Assembly (NCBI GenBank): GCA_964414815.1
Contig: CAYPXY010000007.1
Span: 71,230 to 135,229 of the forward strand
Reading direction: 5' to 3'
DNA: 64,000 nucleotides
DNA from: Mariniblastus sp964414815
GTDB lineage: Bacteria; Planctomycetota; Planctomycetia; Pirellulales; Pirellulaceae
Part shown: piece by piece, positions 26,160 through 35,448 of the stretch
Layout: each line of letters begins with the position of its first letter
How positions within the stretch are numbered: the first letter of the stretch is position 1
Made by a program: the position numbers and the translations under genes
Notes under the pieces: generated by a model
What the model saw: the letters and a program-made list of their open reading frames with translations, nothing else
Database searches by the model: none
What the model was told of the DNA's origin: nothing

Positions 26160-26270
26160 GGGGTAGGTTTTTCTAGCCTGCTATCCAAACCCAAACGTGG
26201 AGTAGGCTTCCAGCCTGCTATCGAAGTCCTTATGAAAATGGCAGGCTGGAAGCGTACCCACTTCCGTTCT
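26160..26270. repeat. Palindromic intergenic repeat (GTAGGCTTCCAGCCTGC type)
   Basis: GGAGTAGGCTTCCAGCCTGC (about 26200-26219) is inverted as GGCAGGCTGGAAGCGTACCC (about 26241-26260). A degenerate copy, GGTAGGTTTTTCTAGCCTGC, precedes them. It can form a strong stem after the DUF3127 gene. Confidence 0.7.
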
Positions 26271-26303
26271 GCAACTTGGGCCGCCCTGGCCGCATGATCT
26301 CGA

Positions 26304-26792
26304 ATGCCGGAACAGATTCGTCACCAGTCTTTCACACCGCTCACGGCACCGCGTGAGTTGGTGATTGCCTGTCCGGCATTTCGCAGCAATGTCAACCTCT
26401 CGCGACTGGTTCGGCTCGCCGGATGCGTGGCGATTGAGAAAATCATCACCTGTGGCCCCACCAAGGTGGATCGAACCATCGCGCGTGATGCGGTCGATCA
26501 TGTTGTTATCGAATCGCGGCGGACGTTACTGCCAGTGGTCAAGTCGCTGGTCGATGAGGGCTATCACTTGGTGGGACTGGAGCAGGCGGAGCGCTCGGTT
26601 TCATTATTCGAATATCGGTTTCCTAAACGCGTTGCCCTGGTGATCGGAAACGAGCGTTCGGGAATCGACCCGGAACTGCTGGAAGTGATGCATGACATTG
26701 TGGAGATTCCCGTCTATGGCCCGCCCCACGCCTACAATGTGGTGACCGCGACCACGATGGCGGTTTATGAGTACTGCAAACAGCATCGTTGA
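26304..26792 (+). CDS. SpoU/TrmH family RNA 2'-O-methyltransferase
   Basis: A 162-residue SPOUT methylase. Motif 1 is RSNVNLSRLVRLAGC, motif 2 is VALVIGNERSGID and motif 3 is EIPVYGPPHAYNVVTATTMA, where most members have SLNVSVA; the asparagine of the motif is kept. It is a minimal catalytic domain without an N-terminal extension, so tRNA is a likely substrate, but the exact site cannot be told. ATG at 26304. Confidence 0.88.
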   Translation: MPEQIRHQSFTPLTAPRELVIACPAFRSNVNLSRLVRLAGCVAIEKIITCGPTKVDRTIARDAVDHVVIESRRTLLPVVKSLVDEGYHLVGLEQAERSVSLFEYRFPKRVALVIGNERSGIDPELLEVMHDIVEIPVYGPPHAYNVVTATTMAVYEYCKQHR

Positions 26793-26821
26793 AAATGGTT
26801 CGTGAACGGCAAAATCGGAAT

Positions 26822-26850
26822 TTGTTTTCAGTCCGAATGGGAGCTATAAT
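26822..26850 (+). promoter_or_regulatory. Probable promoter of the pseudokinase gene
   Basis: TTGTTT (26822-26827), a 17-bp spacer and a perfect TATAAT (26845-26850), about 30 bases before the gene start. Confidence 0.6.
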
Positions 26851-26886
26851 TTCCTGACGGCGTCAATCTTATCTCAATATTAAAAA

Positions 26887-28500
26887 GTGATCGTGGAAAA
26901 TACCCGCGTCGGCCCATTTCTGATTCTGAAGCGACTCGGCACCACGCGACGCCAGCGTGTCTTTCATGCGCGTCAGGTCGAACAGGACCGTGATGTCGCC
27001 GTCAAGTTTATTTCCCTGCCGCCGGACGCAGAATGGGATTCCGCGATTGCAAAGATTGAGTTGGAAGTTAATGAACTCAAGAAATTGAGCCATCCCAACC
27101 TGGTCAAGGTCTACGGGGCAGGCGTGCATGAAGACAAGATTTTTTTCGCGACCGAGCTGGTGGACGGCGAAAGTCTGGCGAGTTTGCTGGCGCGGCGGGG
27201 CAAGCTGGCTGCCGACCTGGTGATTGAGTACGGACGACAGATCGCGGAGGTGCTGAACTACCTTGGCTCCAAAGAACTGATTCACTCGAAACTGACGCCC
27301 GACAAAATCATCGTGACTCCCGATCACAAGGTCAAGGTTGCCGACCTCCGTTTGAATCGTTCCAAGCGTCGTCGTTGGGATTCGGCCCGGCTTCGCGAAC
27401 TGGATATCGCCGCCTATCTCGCGCCCGAACAGTTTGGCGAGGGTGCCGAAGCCAAATCGGATTTCTATTCGCTTGGGGTCGTGCTCTATGAAATGCTGAC
27501 CGGGAAACTGCCCTATGATCTGGACAACATCGGGCGGATGGCCAAGTTCAAGATGAATGCGGTACCGCCATCGGTTGCCATGGAAGTGATCAGTTGCCCG
27601 ATTTGGCTGGACAAGATCATCACGCAAATGTTGCAACCCGATCCTCGCAAGCGACCTCATTCGGCCAAAGCGATTGCCTTGGCGTTCGAAGAAATGAAGA
27701 AGCTCGATGCGAGCCAGAAATCAACGGCCGCCCAGGTCGTCGGAAGCTTCAACGCACTCAATGCAGGCGTTGACAAACGCGAGGCCCGCGAGTTGCTGAA
27801 CAAGCCGAAAAAGCAGAAATCTCGTGAAACGCCTATCTTTCAGACAGTCCCGTTTCTCATTGGCAGCTTCCTGCTGATTTCCGCATTGCTGATCTATGGT
27901 TTCTGGCCAAAAAGTTTTGAGCAGCGAGTGCAAAACTATGCAGCGATGATCGGGTCGAACGATCCCGAAGCCTGGAGCGACGCGCGAGCAGGACTGAAAG
28001 AGATTCGCGAACGGAATACGACTCCCGAGCTTGCCGTCCGGGCGAACGGGCTTTATGAAACGGTTCGCCGAAAACTGCTGGTTCAACGTGCCGAGATCGG
28101 CGTTTCCACTCGGCTGCAGTCCGAAAATATCCAGGCATTTTCGAAGGCGTTCAACTTCGAGCAAAGCGGAAATGAAGCGGAGGCCATCAATGCCTATCAG
28201 CAATTGATGGATTCAATTTCGCCCCACGACGACGAGAACTATATCGCGGCAGAAGCACGAGAGCGATTGGATGCGTTACAAAGCAAATTCATGTTGCCGG
28301 GCGACAGGACGGAGTTGGAAGCGATGATCGAGAATCTGGCGACTGGAGAAACGGCTGGCCAGATTCAGATGAACAACAGCCTGCTCGGTCGCATCATCAT
28401 CAAGTATGCGGGTGATCCCGACTATGCCGAAGTGGTCCTTCAGGCAAAGGATATCCTCGAAGCCAATCGGGCAAAGTTGGGCGAACTGAAATCAGAGTGA
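26887..28500 (+). CDS. Membrane-anchored Ser/Thr pseudokinase
   Basis: 537 residues with an N-terminal protein-kinase fold (10-275), a transmembrane helix (about 321-340) and a helical C-terminal region on the far side. Lys40 of VAVK, the DFG-like Asp153 (VADLRLN) and the APE motif (YLAPEQ) remain. The catalytic loop, however, reads LIHSKLTPDKIIV instead of HRDLKPxN: the catalytic Asp is Lys135 and the metal-binding Asn is Lys. The glycine-rich loop is also poor (RLGTTRRQRV). It should be inactive as a phosphotransferase and may act as a scaffold or sensor. Start is GTG at 26887 (a second GTG at 26893), following a good promoter. Confidence 0.85.
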   Translation: MIVENTRVGPFLILKRLGTTRRQRVFHARQVEQDRDVAVKFISLPPDAEWDSAIAKIELEVNELKKLSHPNLVKVYGAGVHEDKIFFATELVDGESLASLLARRGKLAADLVIEYGRQIAEVLNYLGSKELIHSKLTPDKIIVTPDHKVKVADLRLNRSKRRRWDSARLRELDIAAYLAPEQFGEGAEAKSDFYSLGVVLYEMLTGKLPYDLDNIGRMAKFKMNAVPPSVAMEVISCPIWLDKIITQMLQPDPRKRPHSAKAIALAFEEMKKLDASQKSTAAQVVGSFNALNAGVDKREARELLNKPKKQKSRETPIFQTVPFLIGSFLLISALLIYGFWPKSFEQRVQNYAAMIGSNDPEAWSDARAGLKEIRERNTTPELAVRANGLYETVRRKLLVQRAEIGVSTRLQSENIQAFSKAFNFEQSGNEAEAINAYQQLMDSISPHDDENYIAAEARERLDALQSKFMLPGDRTELEAMIENLATGETAGQIQMNNSLLGRIIIKYAGDPDYAEVVLQAKDILEANRAKLGELKSE

Positions 28501-28583
28501 AACATGCTCTGTGTCTTGGTGCCTCTGTGTGAGAACCATATGTTTCTTAATGAAGGGCAAATGGATCCATGACGACCACTGAG

Positions 28584-29717
28584 TCAAGCCGTCAAAATCC
28601 TGGTTGCCAGTGCGTCGCAAACCATTCGCCCCCGGTCTGTCAGTTGCCAGCGATTGCCGTTGCGGCACAACAGGCCTTCCTGAATCCAGCTTGCCGCCAC
28701 GTTTTGCAATAGCTCGTCAACCGTGAATCCGGTGCGTTGATGGAAGTCGGCTTCATCGACTCCCGCCACACGTCGCAAACCGATGGTCAGCAACTCTTTG
28801 GCAGAATCGAGCGGCGACAGTTTCTCCGAGACGGCGGTGGGCGGCGAGCCGGCTTCGACCGATTTCAAATACTGAAGCAGGCCTTGATGATTCGTTGTGC
28901 GAACACCATTGAGATAGCTCGATGCTCCCGGTCCAAAGGCAAAATAAGGCTCGCCCGTCCAGTAATTTTCATTGTGGCGACATGAATGCCCCGGCTTGGC
29001 AAAGCTGGAAACTTCATATTGGGTATAGCTGGCCGCTCGAACCTGGCGGATCGTGGATTCGTACATGTCCGCTTTCAGGTCTTCGCTGGCTTCGGTGAGC
29101 GAGCCCCGAGTCAATCGGCTCCAGAATGAAGTCCCCTTCTCATAGGTCAACTCGTAGGTCGATAAGTGATCGGGTTCCATCGCCATAGCGGTTTCCAGAT
29201 CGGCCTGCCATTCACTGAGCGTCTCACCCGGCGTTGCGAAGATCAGGTCAATGGACACGGATTTTGCAAACTGACGAGCAACCTTGATGGCTTCGATGAC
29301 ATCGGCGGGCTGATGGGTTCTCTCCAGCCGCTCCAGCTTGGCCGGGTGCATCGACTGAATACCCAGGCTGATTCGGTTGATACCAAAGCTGGCCAGAGCC
29401 TCTGCTTTCTCAGCATTCAGGTCGTTTGGATTGCACTCCGAAGTGACTTCAGCGCCGAGAGCAATATCAAATCGGCTGTTGACAATCTGTTTCAGGCGTT
29501 TTAGTTGGTTTACAGTGAGATGACTCGGAGTACCACCGCCGAGAAACAGCGTTTCCAGTTCATATCGGCGATCGAGCCAGCCAATTTCCGTTTCCAGTGC
29601 ATCGAGAAACCGGTCCACCAGATAATCCCGGTCTGCCACCAGCGCGAAGTTGCAATAACCACAACGCCGCCGGCAAAACGGGATGTGGATGTAGGCAGAT
29701 TTTGGGTCATCGTTCAC
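28584..29717 (-). CDS. hemW: HemW-type radical SAM protein
   Basis: 377 residues. The radical SAM cluster motif is CRRRCGYC (Cys15, 19, 22), preceded by AYIHIPF; GGGTPS, NRISLGIQSM, SIDLIFATPGET and the C-terminal winged-helix segment (GFTVDELLQNVAASWIQEGL) are typical of HemW. HemW is now seen as a haem chaperone rather than the oxygen-independent coproporphyrinogen oxidase HemN. HemN carries an extra Cys that is replaced by Phe here (YCNFAL). Start is GTG at 29717. Confidence 0.92.
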   Translation of the reverse strand: MNDDPKSAYIHIPFCRRRCGYCNFALVADRDYLVDRFLDALETEIGWLDRRYELETLFLGGGTPSHLTVNQLKRLKQIVNSRFDIALGAEVTSECNPNDLNAEKAEALASFGINRISLGIQSMHPAKLERLERTHQPADVIEAIKVARQFAKSVSIDLIFATPGETLSEWQADLETAMAMEPDHLSTYELTYEKGTSFWSRLTRGSLTEASEDLKADMYESTIRQVRAASYTQYEVSSFAKPGHSCRHNENYWTGEPYFAFGPGASSYLNGVRTTNHQGLLQYLKSVEAGSPPTAVSEKLSPLDSAKELLTIGLRRVAGVDEADFHQRTGFTVDELLQNVAASWIQEGLLCRNGNRWQLTDRGRMVCDALATRILTA

Positions 29718-29746
29718 GTATCAAGCCAAAGGGGCGGAATCAAAAA

Positions 29747-29851
29747 GTAGGGTGTGTGCAGCGGTCAATATTACCAAAAGAGATGATCAAGAGAAAACCG
29801 CAACATGACGTTGGGTTTTCCTATTGAGTTGATTGACCGCGCAACACACCA
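29747..29851 (+). repeat. R1 dispersed element, copy b
   Basis: 105 bp with ends GTAGGGTGTGTGCAGCGGTC and GACCGCGCAACACACCA. It lies between hemW and the RNase Z-like gene. Its core is alignable with copy a (shared ATTACCA, GAAAA, GAGTT blocks). Confidence 0.8.
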
Positions 29852-29856
29852 ACCGG

Positions 29857-30696
29857 TTAAATCCACAGCCGGAATCGTTCACCCGGGTTATCAGCAAAAG
29901 CTGCTTCGAACAATCGCCTGGCTTCCTTTGTATTGTACCGGGTGCTGACGTGTCCCAGGATGACCAGTTCGTTTTTGAACTGGTTCTTGCGAGCGACAAT
30001 ATCGTCGATATGCGTATGGCCGTGTTTGTGGACCAGATGTTTCCGGTGGCCGGGCGCAAGAAAGGTCATCTCGGTAATCAGGATTCGAGGCAAGTAAAAT
30101 TCCGGGTTGTCATCCAGACCCTCGGGAGTCGTGTCGCCCGTGTATCCCACCAGCGGAAATCGGATCTCCGAAGTAATGTCAACACCGGACAGCCGCAAAT
30201 CACGAATCTGCTCGCCGGTCAGTTGTGTGTATTCCGGCTTAAGTTTCTTGCGTCGCTCATAGACAATGAAGCCCAGGCTCGGAACCGTGTGTGTGGTTGC
30301 AAAGGCTTTGACCACCAGCTCGCGCGATAGTTCGATCTCCTGACCCCTTTCGATGGGTACCAGCTCGCAAGGCAAGCGGCCGCGATCCAGCCGCTCGAAG
30401 GATCGCAGCATTTTCTCGACGACCGGCACTGAAAACGCCGGCAGAATAATTCGAGGCGGCGGCATTTTCATCATCCTTCGACGAGCCACAAACACCGGTA
30501 GCGCGGCGATATGGTCGAGATGGCAGTGTGAAATCAGCCAGGTGGGTATTCCCATGTGATTCCAGGGGTGCGCGCCAAGATCGAATCCGAGGTTCAATTC
30601 GGGAATGATCCAGTACGATTGAACGGCCGCCCGAGAGTAGCCTTCAATGGTGTACTGATCGAATTTGAGTGACTTGAGTGGAACGTTGTTGAGCAT
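29857..30696 (-). CDS. Metallo-beta-lactamase fold hydrolase, RNase Z-like
   Basis: 279 residues. The two-metal site motif is SHCHLDHI (His57, His59, Asp61, His62); YTGDTTPEGL and LITEMTFLAPGHRKH give the later ligands, and GHVSTRYNTKEA the last histidine. This order, with the TEMTFL segment, resembles tRNase Z and its plant-like short forms, but the usual exosite is not evident. It may process tRNA 3' ends or be a related phosphodiesterase. ATG at 30696. Confidence 0.85.
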   Translation of the reverse strand: MLNNVPLKSLKFDQYTIEGYSRAAVQSYWIIPELNLGFDLGAHPWNHMGIPTWLISHCHLDHIAALPVFVARRRMMKMPPPRIILPAFSVPVVEKMLRSFERLDRGRLPCELVPIERGQEIELSRELVVKAFATTHTVPSLGFIVYERRKKLKPEYTQLTGEQIRDLRLSGVDITSEIRFPLVGYTGDTTPEGLDDNPEFYLPRILITEMTFLAPGHRKHLVHKHGHTHIDDIVARKNQFKNELVILGHVSTRYNTKEARRLFEAAFADNPGERFRLWI

Positions 30697-30736
30697 TCAG
30701 TACCAGACAGGGGTGGGACAGGAAAGTTCGGATTTT

Positions 30737-30850
30737 AGGCGAGCGGCAGATAAAAACGTACCCTAGTGTAGGCGAGTCGCTCCGCGACTCGCAACCCAGC
30801 GTCTGGGAAACACAATACTGCTTGGGTAAACTTTTACCTGCCGGTCGCCT
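30737..30850 (+). repeat. R3 element, copy b
   Basis: 114 bp with ends AGGCGAGCGGCAGATAAAAA and the matching TTTTACCTGCCGGTCGCCT. The interior is nearly identical to copy a at 25351. It separates the RNase Z-like gene from lysA. Confidence 0.85.
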
Positions 30851-30963
30851 TAGCGTACCATTTGCCGCACGGAAACCGCCGCAGCGAAAAACGATGGGGA
30901 GTCGAACAGAATGGTGATTGCGATTAAAATGCACGGCCACAAACTTTCACACACACCCTGCCC

Positions 30964-32232
30964 ATGACCGTCCAGCAATCATCTTCCCTTATCCAGTCCG
31001 CCATCAACGGAGTATCCATTGCCGACCTGGTTCAGCAATTTGGAACGCCGACCTATGTCTACGACGCCGAGATCATTCGGCAGCGTTTCAATGAGTTGCG
31101 TCAGTTCGATGTGATTCGCTATGCCCAAAAAGCCAACTCTAACTTGGCGATTCTGGATTTGATCCGTCGCCTCGGCGGTGTGGTCGATGCCGTGAGCGCG
31201 GGGGAGATTCGGCGCGCCCAAGCCGTCGGTTTTACAGGTGAGGGCGATCCCCCTCCGATCGTTTACACGGCCGATATTTTTGATCGACAAGTCTTGCAGA
31301 TCGTGGTGGATGAGCAAATCCACGTCAACGCCGGTTCGCCCGATATGATCGAGCAACTTGGACAGGTCGCTCCGGGGCGGTCCGTGACGCTGCGGATCAA
31401 TCCTGGTTTTGGGCACGGCCACAGTGCCAAAACGAATACCGGTGGATCATCTTCCAAGCATGGAATCTGGCACGAACAACTCGACGAAGTTTTGGCCATC
31501 GCCAGGAAGTATCAACTGTCGGTTGCCGGGCTGCACATGCACATTGGATCGGGTACCGATTTTGAACATCTGTCACAAGTTTGCTCTGCGATGGAGGCGA
31601 TCGCACTCAAGGTCGGTGATTCCATTCAGACGATCAGTGCGGGAGGGGGGATGCCGACGCCCTATCGCCCGACAGATCATACGATCGATGTGGATCGCTA
31701 TTTTCAGTTGTGGGATCAGAGCCGAAAACGACTGGAGGCAACCTTCGGACATTCAGTATCGCTTGAAATCGAGCCGGGACGTTTTCTGGTTGCCGAGAGC
31801 GGATACCTGATCAGTGAAATTCGAGCCGTCAAGCAAATGGGTGAGAATCTGTTTTATTTGGTGGATGCCGGGTTCAACAATCTGGCTCGGCCGATTTTGT
31901 ATGGAGCCTGGCATCCGATGGCCATTGCTTTTTCGGGTGAGGCAAACGATGCCGTTCAGAACGTCGTCGTGGGGGGGCCGCTATGCGAATCGGGCGATAT
32001 TTTTACTCAGGAAGAAGGTGGCTTTGTCTGTCAGCGGGAGCTGCCCGTGGCTCGTGTAGGAGACTATCTGGTCATCCAGTGCACCGGGGCTTACGGATTT
32101 GTGATGTCTTCGAACTACAACAGCAAACCAATGGCCGCTGAAGTACTGATCGACAACCAGCAGTGTCATCTGATCCGCGAGCGTCAGTCTTTCGAAGCGC
32201 TGATGACGGGAGAACGTTTGCCGACGATGTAG
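30964..32232 (+). CDS. lysA: Diaminopimelate decarboxylase
   Basis: A 422-residue PLP enzyme making lysine from meso-diaminopimelate. Lys56 in YAQKANSN binds PLP. DAVSAGEIRRA, GHGHSAKTNTGG, LHMHIGSGTD, SAGGGMPTPY and GGPLCESGD are the conserved blocks of the alanine-racemase-like fold. No other lysine genes are nearby. ATG at 30964. Confidence 0.95.
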   Translation: MTVQQSSSLIQSAINGVSIADLVQQFGTPTYVYDAEIIRQRFNELRQFDVIRYAQKANSNLAILDLIRRLGGVVDAVSAGEIRRAQAVGFTGEGDPPPIVYTADIFDRQVLQIVVDEQIHVNAGSPDMIEQLGQVAPGRSVTLRINPGFGHGHSAKTNTGGSSSKHGIWHEQLDEVLAIARKYQLSVAGLHMHIGSGTDFEHLSQVCSAMEAIALKVGDSIQTISAGGGMPTPYRPTDHTIDVDRYFQLWDQSRKRLEATFGHSVSLEIEPGRFLVAESGYLISEIRAVKQMGENLFYLVDAGFNNLARPILYGAWHPMAIAFSGEANDAVQNVVVGGPLCESGDIFTQEEGGFVCQRELPVARVGDYLVIQCTGAYGFVMSSNYNSKPMAAEVLIDNQQCHLIRERQSFEALMTGERLPTM

Positions 32233-32241
32233 GCCAACAAC

Positions 32242-33396
32242 TTACGCCAGCGCCTGCACCAGCGCGTCCACCACAAACTCCTGTTCCGCTCGCGTTAACT
32301 CAGGGAACATCGGCAGCGACAGAACTTCCCGGCAGGCTCGCTCCGTTTCAGGTAGTGACCCCGACTGAACGGGAACATTCGAGAAGCAAGCCTGCTGATG
32401 AAGCGGAACCGGATAGTAGACTTCCGAGCCGACAAGGGATGCGGCCAAGTTTTGGCGAACTTGATCTCGCGATCCGTCCTTGATTCGAATGGTGAACTGA
32501 TTCCAGACGTGCTCGTTGCCGGGTGTTGATTGGGGAACCGTGATCCGATCGGCAAAGCAGCATTGCGACAACAGCTCCTGATAATAAGATGCATGTTGCA
32601 CTCGCAGTTGGCAGATCGTATCGAGGTGTTCCATCTTGATCGACAGGATTGCAGCTTGCATTGCGTCGAGCCGACTGTTGATGCCGACGACCTGATGGTA
32701 ATAGCGGGGCGACATGCCGTGATTGGCAAACAGCCGCAATCGTTCTGCCAGTTCCTCGTTATTGGCAGTCAACATTCCGCCATCGCCACAGCCGCCGATG
32801 TTTTTGGTCGGATAGAAGCTAAAGCACCCTACATCTCCGATCCCGCCGACACGACGGCTCTTGTCGCTCGCTCCGATGGATTGCGCACAGTCCTCAATCA
32901 CGTAGAGGCCATGTTCGCGAGCCATGCCGAGAATCGGGTCCATTGAGCAGCTTTGGCCGAACAAATGGACGGGGATGATGGCCTTTGTGTTGGGGGTAAT
33001 GGCGGCCGCGACTTTGTGGGTATCGAGATTGAAGGTTGCCGGTTCGATATCGACGAAAACGGGAGTTGCGCCGACGCGGACGACCGCACTGGCGGTGGCG
33101 AAGAACGTAAAACTGGGGCAGATCACTTCATCGCCCTGGCCGATTCCCAGCGCCAGCAACGCCAACAATAGAGCATCGCTTCCCGACGCACAGCCGATCC
33201 CGAACTGAGCATCGCTGGCCTGGGCGACTTGGGTTTCCAGTTGCTTGATGCGAGGCCCGCCGATGAATTGTCCCGAATCAAAGATCGCGGACATCGCTTC
33301 CATGAATTGGGATTTCAGCGGTTGGTTGGCTCGCGTTACATCAAGCATCGGCACGGCTGAAACATCGGAAACAGCGGCCTGGAAAGGGACGATCAT
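32242..33396 (-). CDS. DegT/DnrJ/EryC1/StrS-family aminotransferase
   Basis: 384 residues with PLP lysine Lys198 in FSFYPTKNIGGCGDGG. DVTRANQPLKSQFMEAM, GCASGSDALLLALLALGI, CPSFTFFATASAVVRVGATP and IEDCAQSIGA are typical. Such enzymes aminate nucleotide-linked keto-sugars for surface polysaccharide or glycoprotein synthesis. No sugar-biosynthesis genes sit beside it, so the substrate is open. It is convergent with lysA, 9 bp apart. Start ATG at 33396; Met17 is an alternative. Confidence 0.9.
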   Translation of the reverse strand: MIVPFQAAVSDVSAVPMLDVTRANQPLKSQFMEAMSAIFDSGQFIGGPRIKQLETQVAQASDAQFGIGCASGSDALLLALLALGIGQGDEVICPSFTFFATASAVVRVGATPVFVDIEPATFNLDTHKVAAAITPNTKAIIPVHLFGQSCSMDPILGMAREHGLYVIEDCAQSIGASDKSRRVGGIGDVGCFSFYPTKNIGGCGDGGMLTANNEELAERLRLFANHGMSPRYYHQVVGINSRLDAMQAAILSIKMEHLDTICQLRVQHASYYQELLSQCCFADRITVPQSTPGNEHVWNQFTIRIKDGSRDQVRQNLAASLVGSEVYYPVPLHQQACFSNVPVQSGSLPETERACREVLSLPMFPELTRAEQEFVVDALVQALA

Positions 33397-33888
33397 CGGA
33401 CATCCTTGAATGGGGTGAAAGCAGACTCAATGGGCGGGAAAAATAACGTTTCGGCGCCATTCGGTCAATATGAAACGGATGATCGAGCCTGAGGGGCATA
33501 GGATTGCGAAAGACGGAGTACACTCCGTTCTACACGAATCTGTACAACCTCGTCTGGTTTGCCCAAATTGGCAATCCGTTTACCAGAAATCCAGTGATAT
33601 CAATGGTCCCGTGCAGTTGCAAAGCCACGAAAATCAGAACGAAGCATCCACAAACCTCTTGTTCCTATTAACGCGACAGGCGGTTTAAAAGCCAGCAACC
33701 GATTCAGTAGCCATCAGAAGAAAGAGCTGGAACACTAATTTTCGCTAATCCTCACTAGTCAGATGGCAAAATCAGTGTTGATGAGTGTTGAGCCGCTACT
33801 CAGCCAAATTTTCGTCCAGCTGCAGCTCTCTGTCACCGTGTCGAAAAATCGTCCCGAACCGTCGCAAGCAAGCGCACCACAGAACCAC
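33397..33888. other. Intergenic region at the edge of the accessory island
   Basis: About 490 bases without a supported gene. It contains a short hairpin ACGGAGTACACTCCGT near 33514. Short ORFs here have no recognisable product. Base composition turns A/T-richer towards the right. Confidence 0.5.
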
Positions 33889-33983
33889 TTCGGCTGAGAT
33901 TTCAATCTCTCAACTAAAAAAAAATCAAATTGTTATAGAGCATTTCGCGAACTTGTTGGTCGTTCGAATTTTTTGACTCTACG
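33889..33983 (+). repeat. R6 seam repeat, copy a
   Basis: A 95-bp sequence including CTTCGGCTGAGATTTC, CTCTCAACTA and the end GTTCGAATTTTTTGACTCTACG. It is strongly similar to copy b at 34818 and more weakly to copy c at 37636, all in the same orientation. Its last bases read into the truncated transposase frame. Confidence 0.8.
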
Positions 33984-34710
33984 CCAGGAAAATCCAACTT
34001 GGGGTTACGACCGGATCGCTGGTGCGGTGGCCAATCTCGGTTGCGAAATAAGCGATCAAACGGTTGGCAATACTTTCAAACAGCATGGCATCGAACCGAC
34101 GCCGGATCGTAAGCGAACCACAACTTGGTCAACGTTTCTCAAAGCACACTGGGATACGCTGGGTGCGATTGACTTCACCTCGATCGAAGTCTGGACCAAA
34201 CGCGGACTGGTTACATTCTACTTGCTGTTTGCAATGGAACTGAAAACTCGCCGTGTTCATTTCGCTGGATGCACCGTGAATCCAGACGATGACTGGATGA
34301 AACAGATGGCACGTAACCTGACTGACTTCGAAGATGGCTTCCTTAAAGACAAAACACATCTTCTGATGGATCGCGACACCAAATTCAGCGAAGGCTTTCG
34401 CTCGATCCTTGAAGCGTCCGACATTGAACCCGTGCGACTGCCACCGCGCAGTCCGAACTGCAATGCTCACCAAGAGCGATTTTTCCGTTCACTCAAATCG
34501 GAGTGTCTCGACCGGATGATCTTCTTCGGTGAAAAATCGTTGCGAAATGCCGTCACCTGTTTCCTCGAACATTATCATCATGAACGCAACCATCAAGGCC
34601 TGGAGAACCAGATCATCGACCCTGGAGAGGAAGTCGGAGCGATTGCTGGAAAGATCGAATGTCGAGAACGACTCGGTGGACTACTTCGCTACTACCATCG
34701 CGCTGCGTAG
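33973..34710 (+). pseudogene. 5'-truncated DDE integrase-core transposase
   Basis: 245 codons with an rve/integrase core: AIDFTSIEVW (first Asp), HLLMDRDTKFSEGF (second Asp) and HQERFFRSLKSECLDRMIFF (Glu), then HHERNHQGLENQI. The frame begins inside the helix LRQENPTWGYDRIAGAVANL, so about 100 residues of the N-terminal DNA-binding part are missing, replaced by R6 copy a. The catalytic triad is intact but there is no proper start or terminal inverted repeat. It is a dead remnant of an integrase-core type insertion element, flanked by direct R6 copies. Confidence 0.85.
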
Positions 34711-34817
34711 CAACCCCGATTTCTAAGTGCTTCACCAACTGCCAACCCGGATCGCGGTGCGCGTGGAGAGCGAAAACGGGGTGAAAATCACCCCGTTTCT
34801 GTCTGCCAACGCACGAC

Positions 34818-34912
34818 CTCGGCTGAGATTTCACTCTCTCAACTACTAAAAAACCAAATTGTCAAAGAACATTTTACGAACTTACTGGTCGTTCGAATTT
34901 TTTGACCCTACG
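34818..34912 (+). repeat. R6 seam repeat, copy b
   Basis: CCTCGGCTGAGATTTCACTC through GTTCGAATTTTTTGACCCTACG. Upstream it is preceded by a block (34738-34763) containing GGATCGCGGTGCGCG, also found before copy c. It ends five bases before the stop of the putative immunity gene. Confidence 0.8.
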
Positions 34913-34917
34913 GGTAT

Positions 34918-35421
34918 TCAGTCAAAATCGACGACATTGCCATACATTTCTTCCCATTGCCAAGAGCTGTCATTGGACGAGTAGGGCACAATGCACTCCA
35001 ACATGACACTTGGCCCAAAGCGATCAATTCTCGCAAAGAAATTATCGTCTAAACCTACCAGCGAGAACTCAAAAGCGACGGATCCAATCGGCTCGAAGAT
35101 TTCTTTTGAACCATCAAAGCCTCTTGTTACATTTATACAAATTTCGACAAGTTTTAAGTGTTGTTTTATGTCCACATCACCAACATCGTTGTGTTCCCTA
35201 ACCATTTGCTCGCAAAACGAAAATAGCTGTTCTTGTCGCGACAAGTAACTTGGGCACAACAGTTTAAATATATTGACGATTTCCGGAGTTACCAATAAAT
35301 CCTCATAACAAAGACGGACATCACTATTGCCAATTTGGCATATCAACGTAGGCTTGGAATAAGGAAAGGTAGGATCAATTTTGAAATCCTCTACGCTGAT
35401 CGTTGTCCATGGTTCCGTCAT
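34918..35421 (-). CDS. Probable immunity protein for the adjacent RHS toxin
   Basis: 167 residues, acidic and soluble, no signal peptide or motif I recognise (TEPWTTISVEDFKIDPTF, ICQIGNSDVRLCYEDLLVTP, VDIKQHLKLVEICINVTRGF, then GSVAFEFSLVGLDDNFFARI). It starts 27 bases after the RHS toxin stop on the same strand and is A/T-richer than the core genes around. Position, size and charge are those of polymorphic-toxin immunity proteins; the function is inferred from context only. ATG at 35421. Confidence 0.65.
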   Translation of the reverse strand: MTEPWTTISVEDFKIDPTFPYSKPTLICQIGNSDVRLCYEDLLVTPEIVNIFKLLCPSYLSRQEQLFSFCEQMVREHNDVGDVDIKQHLKLVEICINVTRGFDGSKEIFEPIGSVAFEFSLVGLDDNFFARIDRFGPSVMLECIVPYSSNDSSWQWEEMYGNVVDFD

Positions 35422-35448
35422 GATAATTTCCTTTTTCTATATGTACGC

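Noticed and set aside
29747..29851. R1 as an integron attC site
   Set aside because: The ends do not match the GTTRRRY/RYYYAAC core sites, no integrase is near and the copies do not alternate with cassettes.
30644..30940. 98-codon minus-strand ORF upstream of the RNase Z-like gene
   Set aside because: Its sequence is mainly R3 repeat, translated as in the false N-terminus of the alcohol dehydrogenase.
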